Counted from the stretch's first letter, positions 49,955-60,981 are shown. The stretch is 64,000 bases of DNA from Methanobacterium aggregans (GCF_017874455.1 NZ_JAGGLN010000007.1:1-64000), one strand, 5' to 3'. Numbers and translations: made by a program. The notes: generated from the letters alone by a model not told the origin.

Positions 49955-50284
49955 TTATCCTCCACCATCACAGAGCTCTGAACTCATGTCCACATCATCG
50001 AGCTTGATCTTTTTATTCTTTCCAAGCTTTTTATTTACCTTTTCCTTGTTGTCTGAGGTTTCTTCAGGTTCTGGAGTTTCATCATGGTTCAGCTTTTCGT
50101 AGCGGGCCTTGTCAATAACCTCGAGGTACTGGCCTTGGTACCAGAGTTCAGTTGTGTCCATTTTTGCCCATGTTCCATTTTCATCAGATTTAAGGTCAGT
50201 GACTTTTCCAACATTACCTGTTCCGGAGTATCTAACATAAAATCCCTTTAAAATGGTTTTTCCACGTGCATCTGTAACTTCCAT
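49955..50284 (-). CDS. DUF2098 family protein
   Basis: The product (about 109 residues) contains the DUF2098 core ILKGFYVRYSGTGNVGKVTD, GTWAKMDTTELWYQGQYLEV, a small SH3-like domain known almost only in methanogens, followed by a low-complexity acidic/lysine tail. ATG 50284 follows GGGGGATTCAG; upstream sequence in frame (to 50371) overlaps the PRC-barrel gene. Co-transcribed with it. Confidence 0.82.
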   Translation of the reverse strand: MEVTDARGKTILKGFYVRYSGTGNVGKVTDLKSDENGTWAKMDTTELWYQGQYLEVIDKARYEKLNHDETPEPEETSDNKEKVNKKLGKNKKIKLDDVDMSSELCDGGG

Positions 50285-50312
50285 TCTGAATCCCCCACTT
50301 CGTATGATAAGA

Positions 50313-50606
50313 TTATTCTGATTTTTTGAGGTTAATTCTTTTCCTTGCAGGTTCTTCCTCTTTTGATTCATGAATTCTGTTTAGTATGGTTTGTTTATCA
50401 ATGTTTAAGATCACATAGTCGCCTACTTCAGCTATGTCCTTTGATGTTACCACAAGATCGTTCTTCCTAATGGCAATTTCACCAGTTGATATGATCACTG
50501 TTTCCATGAGCCCTTTTTTTGGCTCTACGTCCATTTCAGAAACTTTTCCAAGTTCCACTGCATTTTTGTCCAGAACTTTTTTGCCCAAAAATTCACTAAC
50601 CTTCAT
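50313..50606 (-). CDS. PRC-barrel domain protein
   Basis: A 97-residue protein with one PRC-barrel (SEFLGKKVLDKNAVELGKVS, TGEIAIRKNDLVV, VGDYVILNI) and a basic C-terminal tail. Paralogue in design of the 38827 gene. It precedes the DUF2098 gene by 28 bases. Possibly a nucleic-acid or ribosome-linked adaptor; function unproven. Confidence 0.85.
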   Translation of the reverse strand: MKVSEFLGKKVLDKNAVELGKVSEMDVEPKKGLMETVIISTGEIAIRKNDLVVTSKDIAEVGDYVILNIDKQTILNRIHESKEEEPARKRINLKKSE

Positions 50607-50805
50607 TTAAACACCGGGCTTTGATCTGTTTTTTTAGGAGTATATATTTTTTGCAAATAGCCCTTTGCAAATAATCAAAAGATTTTCATGTTTAAACATC
50701 ATCCAGGTGTAGATGAAAAGCTGTTTAAATCTGGAAACCCCCCAAGATATTTTGTTGATAAAAAGAAGTAGATTATTATATCTGTTCCAACAAAAGTAAT
50801 ACCAG

Positions 50806-51873
50806 GTGAAACAGGTGAAGTACTCCCTGAAACTCTTCACAGTATTTGGAATACCCATTGAACTTCATATTTCCTTTCTAATTTTAATGCTGCTCATCTA
50901 TGCAGTGGCAGCTTTAAACCTTTTTCCAGGAATAAATCTTTTGATGGCTGTTTTAATAACCCTAGTTTTTGTAACTGTGGTTATACATGAATTAAGCCAT
51001 TCATACGTTGCCCAGAGATATGGGGTTAAAATTGAAAGGATAATTCTGCTTCCAATTGGAGGAGTATCTGCAATGGAGGAGATACCCAAAGATCCGGGGC
51101 AGGAATTCCGGATAGCAATTGCAGGTCCTGCAACCAACTTCGTGATAGCAGGAATATGTTACGTACTGGTTTTTCTTGGAGCTTCCTACCTATCAAAGGA
51201 TATTTCAGCTGCAGTTTACTAGTTCGCACTTATAAACCTGATACTTGGAGGTTTCAATCTGCTTCCTGCCTTTCCAATGGATGGTGGAAGGGTTTTGAGG
51301 GCTTACCTTGCAGGGAGGATGAGTTACGTCAAGGCCACCAGACTTGCAGCCAACATTGGAAAACAGCTTGCAATCATCATGGCAATACTCGGGATATTCT
51401 ACAACATATTCCTTGTTTTAATAGCTATCTTCATCTACATAGGAGCTGAGCAGGAGTACAGATCCATCATGGTATCCACCCTACTTGAGGGAGTACTGGT
51501 GGGTGACATCATGACCCCTGAAGTTGAAACTGTGCACCCCGAAACCACTGCTCAGGAAGTTTTAAACCTCATGTTCCAAAAAAAACATATGGGATACCCG
51601 GTTATGGAAGATGAAACACTTGTAGGTATTCTAACCTTCCATGATATCTCAGAGATACCTCCAAATATGAGGAACAGTCCTATTAAGACTTACATGACAG
51701 AAAGTATCATTTCAACCCATCCTGAGGAGCCTGTGGTTGATGCCCTTGAAAAACTCAACAGAAAACAGATTGGAAGGCTGCCTGTTCTAAGTGAAGGTGT
51801 TCTTGTTGGAATAATTTCAAAAACAGATATTGTAAGGGCGATTGAGATTATGAACCTTAAAATTGGAGAATAA
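50806..51873 (+). pseudogene. site-2 protease (M50) with CBS domains, interrupted by an amber codon
   Basis: A membrane-embedded zinc protease: HELSH (with HExxH) in the second helix, the second zinc motif NLLPAFPMDGGR, then two CBS domains (DIMTPEVETVHPE; VGIISKTDIVRAI). It would cleave membrane proteins inside the bilayer. A TAG at 51220-51222 splits it into 138- and 198-residue halves; all other sequence is in frame, and the usual residue after AAVY is Trp or Gln. GTG 50806 or, better spaced after AGGTGA, GTG 50815 is the start. It may be a true pseudogene, a sequencing error or a read-through gene. Confidence 0.8.
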
Positions 51874-51951
51874 AATAAGTGTGACCTGAAACATAGGTTG
51901 AAGAAAAGTAGTTAAGGAAACCATATTATCCAAGTATCGATATTGGATATT

Positions 51952-52002
51952 AATGTTAAATTTAAAAATTGTATAATGTGTTGAATGTTAAATTTAAAAA
52001 TT
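51952..52002. repeat. short direct repeat upstream of elp3
   Basis: The 19-base word AATGTTAAATTTAAAAATT occurs at 51952-51970 and 51984-52002 (32-base period) in the AT-rich gap before elp3. It may carry the promoter or a slipped duplication. Confidence 0.5.
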
Positions 52003-52089
52003 TTAATAGGGTACTGAAGGTTACAATACACTTTAAATTGATGAAAACTGATATTGGATTAAGATTGTTGTTTAAGGAGAAAATTTGTT

Positions 52090-53724
52090 ATGGAAGATGC
52101 CTGCAGGTTCATAGTCAACGAAATATTATCTGGAAGAATACAAACCAAGGAAGAGCTTGAAAAGGCCAAACACAGGGCCTGTCGTGATTTCAAGCTCCCC
52201 AAGTTCATGAGTAACTCCATGATACTTGGAAGTGCAACCTTTGAGGAGAGGAAGAAAATAGCACCCCTTGTGAAGAAGAAACCAACCCGAACAATTTCAG
52301 GTGTGGCTGTGGTTGCTGTGATGTGCCAGCCCCACAAGTGCCCCCATGGAAGATGTCTCTACTGCCCGGAAAGCGAAAAGGCACCCCCAAGCTACACTGG
52401 AGAAGAACCTGCAGCTTTAAGGGCACGTATGTTCGACTTCCATCCCTACAGGCAGACCTACAACAGGCTGCTTCAGCTTGAAAGTATAGGTCATCCCCTT
52501 GATAAGGTTGAACTCATAGTGATGGGCGGAACCTTCCCATCAAGGGCACTCTGCTACCAGGAATGGTTCATAACAGGATGCCTCAGGGCAATGAACGATT
52601 TTGGGATAAAAAATCCTGAGGAGAAGTTGAAACTTCAGTCTGAGAAGTACATGGATGTTCCAGGAGACTTCAAATATCTTAAGGATGTTCAGCACCTCAA
52701 CGAACAATCTAAAATCAGATGCGTTGGAATGACCTTTGAAACACGTCCAGATTACTGTAAGATACCTGATGTTGATCGTATGCTTAATATGGGTGTTACA
52801 AGGGTTGAACTGGGTGTTCAAACAGTGTACAACTTCATATACAAACGAATAGAAAGGGGACATAATGTTCAGGATGTTGTTGACTCCACACAGATACTCA
52901 GGGACTCAGGGATCAAAGTGGCAATGCACCTCATGCCTGGATTGTTTTCAGACCCTGAAAGGGATATGAGAATATTTCACCGTGTCTTTGAGGATGATAG
53001 ATTTAAACCTGACATGCTCAAGATATATCCCTGCCTTGTGACTGAAGGCTCAAAGTTGTATGAACTCTGGGAGAAGGGAGAGTATCATCCCTACACAACA
53101 GAGGAAGCTGTTGATTTAATTGCAGATGTTAAGAAGATACTTCCAAAGTGGGTTCGGACCATGCGTATTCAGAGGGATATTCCATCACCCCTCATAGAGG
53201 CAGGTGTTAAAAAATCAAACCTTGGAGAACTTGTTTACAACAGATTAAAAGAACATGATACCAACTGTAAATGTATAAGGTGCAGGGAAGTTGGTCACAG
53301 GGCAGGAGAGGGAATCTTCCCAAATTCAGATAACATCAGGCTTCTTCGTGAGGATTACACTGCAGGTGAGGGACTGGAAGTATTCCTTTCCTTTGAGGAT
53401 GTGAAATCGGATATTTTAATAGGATTTTTAAGGCTCAGAATACCATCAGAGAAAGCCCACAGAGTTGAAGTTGATGATAGAACTGCACTGGTACGTGAAC
53501 TTCATGTTTATGGTTCAATGGTACCACTTGGCCAGAGAGAAACTGAAAGATGGCAGCACAGAGGTTATGGAGAGGAACTTCTCGCAGAGGCAGAGAGCAT
53601 TGCATATGAAGAGTACAATAAAACCAAGCTCCTGGTTATAAGTGGTATAGGGGCACGTAACTATTACAGGAAATTTGGATACAAAAGGGAAGGTCCCTAC
53701 ATGGCCAAAGAACTGAAAGATTAG
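52090..53724 (+). CDS. elp3: Elp3 tRNA uridine-34 acetyltransferase
   Basis: Archaeal Elp3 is the stand-alone catalytic subunit that modifies the tRNA wobble uridine (cm5U). The product has a radical SAM cluster region [15 protein letters not shown], the family helix [31 protein letters not shown], and a C-terminal GNAT acetyltransferase fold with [13 protein letters not shown]. 544 residues is the usual length. AAGGAGAAAA precedes the ATG. Confidence 0.94.
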   Translation: MEDACRFIVNEILSGRIQTKEELEKAKHRACRDFKLPKFMSNSMILGSATFEERKKIAPLVKKKPTRTISGVAVVAVMCQPHKCPHGRCLYCPESEKAPPSYTGEEPAALRARMFDFHPYRQTYNRLLQLESIGHPLDKVELIVMGGTFPSRALCYQEWFITGCLRAMNDFGIKNPEEKLKLQSEKYMDVPGDFKYLKDVQHLNEQSKIRCVGMTFETRPDYCKIPDVDRMLNMGVTRVELGVQTVYNFIYKRIERGHNVQDVVDSTQILRDSGIKVAMHLMPGLFSDPERDMRIFHRVFEDDRFKPDMLKIYPCLVTEGSKLYELWEKGEYHPYTTEEAVDLIADVKKILPKWVRTMRIQRDIPSPLIEAGVKKSNLGELVYNRLKEHDTNCKCIRCREVGHRAGEGIFPNSDNIRLLREDYTAGEGLEVFLSFEDVKSDILIGFLRLRIPSEKAHRVEVDDRTALVRELHVYGSMVPLGQRETERWQHRGYGEELLAEAESIAYEEYNKTKLLVISGIGARNYYRKFGYKREGPYMAKELKD

Positions 53725-53857
53725 GATCATTCATGTAAGGTTTATATTTCCCTCAGTTATCATCTGAATTTCTGATCCACTGGTATCTGAAGGTCATCAA
53801 AAATATTTCATTGAATCAAGATTTTAAGGAAGTAAATAGAAAAGGAGTTGATCTTGT

Positions 53858-54526
53858 ATGATATTTCCTGAAGAACTTGCAAAAATGATAGACCACACAA
53901 ATGTGAAGCCTGATGCAAGGGTAAAAGATATAGAAAAGCTCTGTATGGAAGCAATTGATTATGATTTTTCCAGTGCATGCGTAACGCCATCAAACACTGC
54001 CCTTGCAAGTCGTTTTCTTAAAAAAAGTGATGTTGGAGTTTGTGTTGTTGTTGGTTTTCCATTTGGAACTCCAAAATCTGAAACAAAAACCTTTGAAACC
54101 ATAATTGCTATTGAGGAGGGTGCAACAGATATAGACATGGTTATGAACATCGGTGCCATGAAATCAGGTTTGACAGATCTCGTTGGGAAGGACATTGGAT
54201 CCGTTGTGGACGCTGCAGAGGATACACCAGTTAAGGTCATCATTGAAACAGCCCTGCTCACAGATGCCGAGAAGGTGGCTGCCTGTGAAATTTCAAGGGA
54301 AGCTGGGGCAAAATTCGTTAAAACCTCCACTGGAGTGGGATATTCCGGTGCCAACATCCATGATGTGGAGCTCATGAGAAAAACTGTTGGGGAAAGTATG
54401 GAAGTGAAGGCATCTGGAGGAATAAGGGACCTTGAAACAGCTTTGAACATGATAGATGCTGGTGCATCTAAAATAGGAACCTCAACTGGTGTTGGAATAA
54501 TGGAAGAAATCCTGAAGGAAGGCTGA
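53858..54526 (+). CDS. deoC: deoxyribose-phosphate aldolase
   Basis: DERA interconverts deoxyribose 5-phosphate with acetaldehyde and glyceraldehyde 3-phosphate. The 222-residue TIM barrel has the Schiff-base lysine in [11 protein letters not shown], a second Lys in [11 protein letters not shown], and [25 protein letters not shown] precedes the ATG. Separate gene downstream of elp3. Confidence 0.95.
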   Translation: MIFPEELAKMIDHTNVKPDARVKDIEKLCMEAIDYDFSSACVTPSNTALASRFLKKSDVGVCVVVGFPFGTPKSETKTFETIIAIEEGATDIDMVMNIGAMKSGLTDLVGKDIGSVVDAAEDTPVKVIIETALLTDAEKVAACEISREAGAKFVKTSTGVGYSGANIHDVELMRKTVGESMEVKASGGIRDLETALNMIDAGASKIGTSTGVGIMEEILKEG

Positions 54527-54635
54527 TTAAAAGCCATTAACGAAATAATAACTATTTAATGGAGTAAGTTTAAGGAATAATTTAATTGGATAACTTAAGT
54601 TAAAAATTGAAAATATCCATATAAGGAGATTCATA

Positions 54636-54989
54636 ATGGAAGTAGAGATAGAGGTAGTTGGAAAAGGAAAAGCAAGGGCTTTACTTGATAATAGAAACCC
54701 TGAAACTGCAAAGATGATATACGAAAGTCTTCCAGTTGAGGGAAAAGCTGTTACATGGCTTCAGGAGGTTTACTTTGACATGGATCTGCAGCTTGAGTAT
54801 GAAAATCCATCTCCACAGGTTCTTGAAGGTGACCTGTCCTACTGGCCTCCAGGACCTGCATTCTGCATCTTTTATGGAGGTTCACAGCCTGTTTCTGATG
54901 TTAACAACTTTGGAAGGATTACAGAAAACCTGGATCTCTTCTTCAAGGTTGATGATGGAGACATGATCATCATAAAATCCGTGAACTGA
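54636..54989 (+). CDS. cyclophilin-like fold protein (DUF369/UPF-type)
   Basis: The 117-residue protein has KGKARALLDNRNPETAKMIY, YFDMDLQLEYENPSPQVLEGD and the CIFYGGSQPVSDVNNFGRI segment, matching the TM1367-like cyclophilin-fold family. True prolyl isomerase residues are absent; role unknown. AAGGAGATTCATA precedes the ATG. Confidence 0.8.
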   Translation: MEVEIEVVGKGKARALLDNRNPETAKMIYESLPVEGKAVTWLQEVYFDMDLQLEYENPSPQVLEGDLSYWPPGPAFCIFYGGSQPVSDVNNFGRITENLDLFFKVDDGDMIIIKSVN

Positions 54990-55035
54990 TGCAACCAAGC
55001 CTTCTCAAAGGAGTATCAAACACTCCTCAAAGGTT

Positions 55036-56151
55036 TTATACTGTTTTTATATCTGTATAGAGGGTGTTTCTCTCTGCAGGAACTCTTCCCATGTTTCTTA
55101 TTATTCTCTGGAAGTTTTCAGGTTCTGTTTTAACTCCGTACTGTGCCCCTGCTGATTTTGATATGTTCTCCTCACCCAGTGTTCCTCCAAGGTCGTTTGC
55201 ACCTGCTGTGAGGCATACCTGGGCAAATTTGAAGCCCAGCTTCACCCATGAAACCTGTATGTTTGGTATGAGGTCCCTGAACATCAGCCTTGCAACTGCA
55301 TAGACCTTGAGGTCCTCCAAACCAGTTGAACCTGGACTTGAGATTCCACTTCTGTAGATGGGTGTGTAGGTGTGCATGAATGTGAGGGGTACGAACTCTG
55401 TGAAACCAGCTGTTCTCTCCTGTATTCCCCTTAAAATATCCAGATGTTCCACCCTGTGTTTCAACTCTTCGATGTGACCGTACATCATGGTACAGGTGGT
55501 TGGAACATCATTTTTATGGGCTGTTTCAACGATCTCTACCCATTTATCAGTTTTCATCTTGCTGGGGCAGAGTATCTTTCTAACATCGTCGTTTAGAATT
55601 TCTGCAGCATTTCCAGGCATTGAATCAAGACCCGCTTCCCTCAGCATTTTCAACTCATCCTTGATGGACATTTCTGCTCCTTCTGCACCGTGAAGTATCT
55701 CCATGGGCGAGAATGCATGTATGTAAATGTCTGGACATACCTCCCTGACCTTTTTAAGGATTTCTTCGTAGAAGTAGGCATCCACATCCTCATGCAGGCC
55801 TCCCTGTATGCACACTTCAATTGCTCCATTGTCCCATGCTGTTTTAGCCCTCTTGGCAATTTCATCAGGATTTAAGAAGTATGATTCACTGTTTTCTGGT
55901 TCCCTTTTAAAGGCGCAGAATCCGCAGGTTCCTGTGCATATGTTGGTGAAGTTTATGTTCCAATTTTTGATGTATGTGACATTGCCACCTACCAGTTCTT
56001 CACGAAGGGCATCTGCAGCCATTAAAAGTGCTTGAAAGTCTCTTCCTGTGGTTTTCATTAGTTTTAATGCTTCTTCACGTGAAATTCTGGTTTTTAATGA
56101 TTTTTCCAGTATCTCCGTTATCTGTGGGTCAATGTTCAACTGCTCAAACAT
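55036..56151 (-). CDS. cofH: CofH, F0 synthase subunit 2 (coenzyme F420)
   Basis: CofH is the radical SAM enzyme joining tyrosine and the ribitylaminouracil precursor in the first step of the F0 chromophore. The cluster motif [10 protein letters not shown] (CxxxCxxC) begins the SAM domain, with [16 protein letters not shown] and [12 protein letters not shown] as further family blocks. 371 residues is typical. It is complete and separate from CofG. Confidence 0.95.
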   Translation of the reverse strand: MFEQLNIDPQITEILEKSLKTRISREEALKLMKTTGRDFQALLMAADALREELVGGNVTYIKNWNINFTNICTGTCGFCAFKREPENSESYFLNPDEIAKRAKTAWDNGAIEVCIQGGLHEDVDAYFYEEILKKVREVCPDIYIHAFSPMEILHGAEGAEMSIKDELKMLREAGLDSMPGNAAEILNDDVRKILCPSKMKTDKWVEIVETAHKNDVPTTCTMMYGHIEELKHRVEHLDILRGIQERTAGFTEFVPLTFMHTYTPIYRSGISSPGSTGLEDLKVYAVARLMFRDLIPNIQVSWVKLGFKFAQVCLTAGANDLGGTLGEENISKSAGAQYGVKTEPENFQRIIRNMGRVPAERNTLYTDIKTV

Positions 56152-56303
56152 GAATTTTCTTATTCTGCTTTGTAACCTTTAAAGTTTTGGATGGCTAACT
56201 ATCTCCATTCATGGAACAGTATACTATATCTCATGGCTGAAAAACCTATAAAAACCGATAAATTTAAATATTATTTATTCGAAGGTAAAATAGGAGGTGA
56301 AAT

Positions 56304-56511
<208 letters not shown>

Positions 56512-56837
56512 TTTTTCTTCTTTTTTATTTATATTACTTAATATTTGTTTTTTTTAATATTTAGGCTGAATTTAATTGGATGAGATGTTCTATTTTACTG
56601 GATTTTTTTTAATAAGACTCTGTTTATGATTCAATTGGAACTATAACATGATTAAAAGGTTAACCCTTGAAATAACCAAAAAAAAATCTTTGTTTTAATG
56701 GGAAAAAGTATACATGAGTTAACTGTGTTTGTGAAGAATGAAAAAATTTAATTAACTGTTTTTTCAATATAACATGTGCAGGATTTATTGTGCACATACC
56801 CTTTGTAAAAATTTGTGTTATATATGGAGGTAGAGAA
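56512..56837. other. histone terminator and rubrerythrin promoter region
   Basis: Starting right after the histone stop there are T-rich tracts (56515-56525, 56548-56557) suited to archaeal termination. The rest is AT-rich with no open frame; an ATATAAC-like element near 56768 may belong to the rubrerythrin promoter. Confidence 0.5.
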
Positions 56838-57329
56838 ATGAGCAGTATGGATAATTTGAAAGAAGCATTCGCAGGAGAATCACAGGCAAACAGAAAATAT
56901 TTAGCATTTGCAAAAAAAGCTGATGAAGAAGGATTTAAACAGATAGCAAAGCTTTTCAGGGCTGCTGCTGAAGCAGAAACTGTCCACGCACACAACCACC
57001 TTGAGATCATGGGTGGAATAAAAAGCACCGAAGAAAATCTTAATGAAGCCATAGCTGGAGAAACAGAAGAATTTGAGGAAATGTACCCAAATTTCATAGT
57101 TGAAGCTAAAGCTGAGAAAAATGACCAGGCAGTCTGGACCTTCGATGTTGCAAACAAGGTTGAACAGGTCCATGCAGTTCTCTACCAGAAGGCCCTTGAA
57201 AACATTGGAAACAACAAAGAAGTTGATTACTACGTCTGCGGATTCTGCGGTAACACAGTGGAAGATGAAGCCCCAGAGAAATGTCCAATCTGCGGAGCCC
57301 CAAAATCTGAGTTCTACAAGGTGGACTGA
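56838..57329 (+). CDS. rbr: rubrerythrin
   Basis: Rubrerythrin reduces hydrogen peroxide in anaerobes. The N-terminal four-helix diiron domain has the two E..ExxH motifs (FAGESQANRKYLAF, EAETVHAHNHLE; AGETEEFEEMYPNF, NKVEQVHAVLY). The C-terminal rubredoxin domain has VCGFCGN and CPICGAPKSEFYKV, i.e. two CxxC iron sites. GGAGG precedes ATG 56838; the frame opens at 56790. Confidence 0.95.
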   Translation: MSSMDNLKEAFAGESQANRKYLAFAKKADEEGFKQIAKLFRAAAEAETVHAHNHLEIMGGIKSTEENLNEAIAGETEEFEEMYPNFIVEAKAEKNDQAVWTFDVANKVEQVHAVLYQKALENIGNNKEVDYYVCGFCGNTVEDEAPEKCPICGAPKSEFYKVD

Positions 57330-57510
57330 AACCCCAATTTAAAAACAATACCCAAGGGAGTTTTAAGGGGAATTTCCCTCTTCATTACTTATTTTTTTAA
57401 ATGTTTAACAGATAAAAGTTAATTGTTTTATATAACTCCAGTTATCTGTAACTATTTTTAATTGAATTATATCAATGAAAGAATTTTTTTTTATCAGTTA
57501 CTTCTTTTTA

Positions 57511-57864
57511 TCAGTTACTGGAACTCTGCTTCTGATTATTCTTCTTCACCAGGTTCCATATCTCTTCAGGATCAATACCTAAATAATCCAGATCATCAGA
57601 ATTCTCTCCATCTTCTGAGGAATGCTGTTCATCACCTTCTGAAGGAGTAGTTCCAATATATTCTGAGGATTCGGCCTTTTCAGGGTTTATTGGTATTATA
57701 TAATCCTCAGTGTCTTCAACAGCCAGGCATATGGGTGTGATGTGCTGTGTGAAGTAGTTGGAACCATTTAAGGTGTAGATCCTGACGATTGTGTGTATGG
57801 TTCTCCCATCTACTTCAAGTGGTTCTGTTACCTGAATTTTTCTTAAATCCTTTAAAAATTCCAT
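57511..57864 (-). CDS. conserved hypothetical near GerW-DUF2953 pair
   Basis: A protein of 117 residues with FLKDLRKIQVTEPLEVDGRT, NGSNYFTQHITPICL and an acidic low-complexity C-terminus ending EIWNLVKKNNQKQSSSN. No catalytic motif seen. It starts inside the end of the DUF2953 gene (50-base overlap) at ATG 57864, so co-translation is likely. Family name unknown. Confidence 0.65.
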   Translation of the reverse strand: MEFLKDLRKIQVTEPLEVDGRTIHTIVRIYTLNGSNYFTQHITPICLAVEDTEDYIIPINPEKAESSEYIGTTPSEGDEQHSSEDGENSDDLDYLGIDPEEIWNLVKKNNQKQSSSN

Positions 57865-58513
57865 TGCCATTCCTTCCCTCTGAATTCTTTGAGGACCTTC
57901 TCCTTAAAATGTAGATCAACATACTTCGAACTGATTTGTGTGAAAGTGCACGTAAGATCTCGTAGCTTATCCTGAAAAGCCTCAAGTTGATGTGTGCACT
58001 TATGTCCCCAGAAACACTTTTTCCATCAAAAACAGGGATCACCTCCATCTGAAGGTTGGGTAAAGGTTTCAAAATAGCTGCAACAGCCCATAAAAATCCA
58101 GTTAAAAACTCCGTATCAACAGAACTTTCAAATCCCAGTTCCATCCTTAAAATCAAATTTTCAAGGTTCAAAGAATGTATGAAACCTGTTAAAATAGGTT
58201 TAAGGTGAGGTAAAGCCTTCCATGCTAACTGTAGAAACTGTTTTGATTCATCCAGGTTGAATCCCTTTGATTCCTCTTTTTCCTCTGTTTCTTTTTTCCC
58301 CCCATCTTTAATTTCTGAAGGTTCTTTTTTGGAAGGTACGAGTTCCCTTGAGGCTATTTTTATTCCCATCCATTTTAACTGGAAGTTTCCTCCTAACTTC
58401 ATGTCCCTGACTGAAAGGTTGAAGAAAATATGGAATGGAACCAGCATAATAATCCCCAATACTATTAGCAGGATCACTACGATGGCTGTTACTGCAATAA
58501 ACACTTGGTTCAT
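57815..58513 (-). CDS. DUF2953 domain membrane protein
   Basis: The N-terminal membrane helix (about 2-28 from the chosen ATG) and a cytoplasmic part with SQWKSLPHLKPIL-like helices and a basic C-terminus (LRRRSSKNSEGRN) fit the DUF2953 family. In Bacillus the homologue ytfI sits beside ytfJ (gerW). The frame opens at 58543 (TTG), but MNQVF at 58513 has the membrane helix at its very start. Function unknown. Confidence 0.8.
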   Translation of the reverse strand: MNQVFIAVTAIVVILLIVLGIIMLVPFHIFFNLSVRDMKLGGNFQLKWMGIKIASRELVPSKKEPSEIKDGGKKETEEKEESKGFNLDESKQFLQLAWKALPHLKPILTGFIHSLNLENLILRMELGFESSVDTEFLTGFLWAVAAILKPLPNLQMEVIPVFDGKSVSGDISAHINLRLFRISYEILRALSHKSVRSMLIYILRRRSSKNSEGRNGNGIFKGFKKNSGNRTT

Positions 58514-58552
58514 TCCTTCTTTGTAGTTTACTGTATAGTGCAATATTACTTA

Positions 58553-59014
58553 TTATTCAGTTTTTGATGGTTCAGGTTCCTCAGACTCTTCTTCCATCTT
58601 CTCGTGGTGGTGTTTGTATTTCTTTCCCTTGTTTTTCATCATCTTACTGCCCTGTCCCATTATCTCAACGGCAGCTGTTCCAACTTCACTTATGACAGTT
58701 GCAAGGGGGTCCTGTGATCTTAGTGATAGGAGTCTAACTCCTTCAGGCCCTTCAACTCCTTTAAAAACCACTACCATTGCTATAGGTTCTATTTTAGCAC
58801 CACCACCTGATGCTGCACCCTGACCTTCTTCAGATCCTGATTTAGTTTTATTTCCACCCATTCCTGCACCGAAGGCCATTCCCATTTTGGTTATGGGTAT
58901 GAGAACCTTGTCTTCTGTTTCTATTACTTCACCAATCACATTTTCAATGTTCATAACCTTCCTTAACTCATCAACAGTTGTTTTTATTGGATCTCCAATA
59001 TCCACTGAATCCAC
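58553..59014 (-). CDS. GerW/YtfJ-family protein
   Basis: The 153-residue product shows the GerW pattern: DPIKTTVDELRKVMNIENVI, IPITKMGMAFGAGMGG, IEPIAMVVVFKGVEG. In Bacillus and Clostridium GerW is needed for spore germination; archaea have no spores, so the ancestral role must be something more general. A GTG at 59005 after GGGGTGGATT is a possible start. It precedes DUF2953 by 40 bases. Confidence 0.88.
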   Translation of the reverse strand: MDSVDIGDPIKTTVDELRKVMNIENVIGEVIETEDKVLIPITKMGMAFGAGMGGNKTKSGSEEGQGAASGGGAKIEPIAMVVVFKGVEGPEGVRLLSLRSQDPLATVISEVGTAAVEIMGQGSKMMKNKGKKYKHHHEKMEEESEEPEPSKTE

Positions 59015-59370
59015 CCCACATTTTTTTTATAATAAAGTTTTTTTTATGGTGTTTATTCTTTGTAGGTAAAGGATTATAAAATTTATTAAATGAATTTTGT
59101 TTAATGAATTGATCTGAAAATATAAAAGAATTAATAAAAAAAACATCCCAGAGTTGCACCTGAGGTAACAGTAATGAAGAAAATACCATTTGAACATGGA
59201 TATGAATAAAAACATTATAATCTTCTTAAAAGGTGTGATAAAATGGTATCGTTTGTTATTGTCTGAAATTTTGGAAGAAAAGTTTTTTTAAGAATAAAAT
59301 CCGATTTTTTCATAAAAATGAATGAAATAAAATGATTATATGGTGATTTTCCCAGGTTCAGTGGAAAAGG

Positions 59371-59379
59371 TTATATACT
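59371..59379 (+). promoter_or_regulatory. box A (TATA) promoter of the tRNA pair
   Basis: TTATATACT preceded by a purine-rich GGAAAAGG lies 38 bases before the tRNA-Val gene, the right place for archaeal box A with a B-recognition element. Earlier sequence in this gap (59015-59370) has only short AT-rich stretches. Confidence 0.7.
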
Positions 59380-59408
59380 ACTATTACCATAATTTGGATA
59401 GTCGAAGA

Positions 59409-59480
<72 letters not shown>

Positions 59481-59482
59481 TT

Positions 59483-59559
<77 letters not shown>

Positions 59560-59565
59560 AAAAAT

Positions 59566-59573
59566 CTATTTTT
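59566..59573 (+). terminator. T-tract after the tRNA pair
   Basis: A short T run (CTATTTTTC) ends about 15 bases past tRNA-Phe, consistent with archaeal termination of the tRNA transcript. Confidence 0.4.
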
Positions 59574-59796
59574 CTGAAGTATTTTTATACATCTAACGAA
59601 TTCAAGTTTTACACATTTTTAATAGCTTTCAGAACTTAATGCAGTGAACCTTAGTATCCTATTAATTTTACCGCACTTATTTTAAAATCCACATTTTCAT
59701 AAAATTCCAAAAAACTTCCCATGAACAAGAATTTTTCTATAGATCTCCTAAAATTATTAATAATAAAAGGATTAATGTGTTTTTGGAGGAAAGCCC

Positions 59797-59991
59797 ATGG
59801 TAACACAAAAATTCTGTCCACAGTGCGGTTCAAGGAAGGTCAAATGGATAGACCCAAACATGTCATTCTGGCAATGCCAAAAATGTGGATACCGAGGTTC
59901 AGGAGTTATAGAAGACGGTGATCTTGATAAAAAAGTAAAAGAAGCTAAGAAGATGGAAAAGCTTCAAAAAAAGCTTTTGAGGGGAAGGTAA
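59797..59991 (+). CDS. small zinc-ribbon protein
   Basis: A 64-residue protein with FCPQCGSRKVKW and WQCQKCGYRG, i.e. two CxxC knuckles of a zinc ribbon, followed by a lysine-rich C-terminal helix. Such proteins resemble transcription factor S or RNA-polymerase-subunit ribbons, but no specific assignment is justified. GGAGGAAAGCCC precedes the ATG. Confidence 0.8.
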   Translation: MVTQKFCPQCGSRKVKWIDPNMSFWQCQKCGYRGSGVIEDGDLDKKVKEAKKMEKLQKKLLRGR

Positions 59992-60021
59992 CTAAACTGG
60001 TTACTGCTCCCAACTTTAGAA

Positions 60022-60729
60022 TTAATTATTATACTTCTTTTTAAACCACAGATAGATGAGTCCACCCAAGGCTCCAAAGATAGCGTATAAAGCTGTGTTG
60101 GCCAAGAGGTACAGAACACTGAAGGTTAAAATTCCTGTTACACTTCCTACAATGAAACCAACTGTTAAGGCATTTAACGCTCCATCAAAATAATCATCAC
60201 TTTTACTGAGGTAGGCAGCTAAAACTCCAGAAATGGTAACTAAAGTAAGTAACATTGCATTTAGGACTGAAAATCCAAAGGAAAAGTTTAGAGAATTGGG
60301 CATTGTCAAGAATAGTATAAACATGGAACCTATGGCAGCTATTACAAAAAATAGGATCCCATCAACAACAGCTATTAACTTTACTCTCTCAAACAATCCC
60401 CTTGTTTCTCCGGGAAAATGAATTTCAGCATTTTTAGTATCTGAAATTTTTTTGAAACCAGTTTCAGGTCCAGAGTTAAGAACATCCTCTTTTAAGGTAA
60501 TTAACTTTCCACCACATTTAGAACAGAAAAGTCCTTCATATTCGTTGTTTCCACAGTTGGGACATATGAGATGCTGTTTTTCTTGGTCTTGAATTTCGTC
60601 TTGAATTTCATTGATAGAGTCTACAAGTCTTAAATTTCCACCACACTGGCAGTTATCAAAGTCTTCAGGAGATTCATCTTCCATCAGTTCATAGTATCCA
60701 CCGCAACTTTCACATATCAGATAAGGCAT
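60022..60729 (-). CDS. zinc-ribbon plus membrane protein, paralogue of the 60982 gene
   Basis: The N-terminus has [12 protein letters not shown] and [10 protein letters not shown], then a second ribbon ([21 protein letters not shown]). The C-terminal half has four membrane helices (about 125-230) rich in Gly, Leu and Val, like DUF5518. This domain order (ribbons in front of membrane segments) is common in Methanobacteriales. Function unknown. Confidence 0.8.
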   Translation of the reverse strand: MPYLICESCGGYYELMEDESPEDFDNCQCGGNLRLVDSINEIQDEIQDQEKQHLICPNCGNNEYEGLFCSKCGGKLITLKEDVLNSGPETGFKKISDTKNAEIHFPGETRGLFERVKLIAVVDGILFFVIAAIGSMFILFLTMPNSLNFSFGFSVLNAMLLTLVTISGVLAAYLSKSDDYFDGALNALTVGFIVGSVTGILTFSVLYLLANTALYAIFGALGGLIYLWFKKKYNN

Positions 60730-60981
60730 AAAATCACTATCTTTATGTTAGTTAAAGCATGTTTTATTATTTTTCATTAGGTTAAAAACAAAAAATTTAT
60801 CTATAAAAAAAGAGATAGATGATTGAATTAATAATAAACCTGCTTAAGCCATACTAAGTTTAATAAAACCAATTTAAAGATAAAACTTATTTTAAATGGT
60901 TTATATCAAGAGAATCCTTATTAGATGATCTGTTCACAGGGGTCTCAATAAAAAAAAGGGGAGTATCATTTAATCAACATT

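Noticed and set aside
58971..59189. Minus-strand frame overlapping the gerW start
   Set aside because: Its composition is noncoding-like and it conflicts with the gerW start region.
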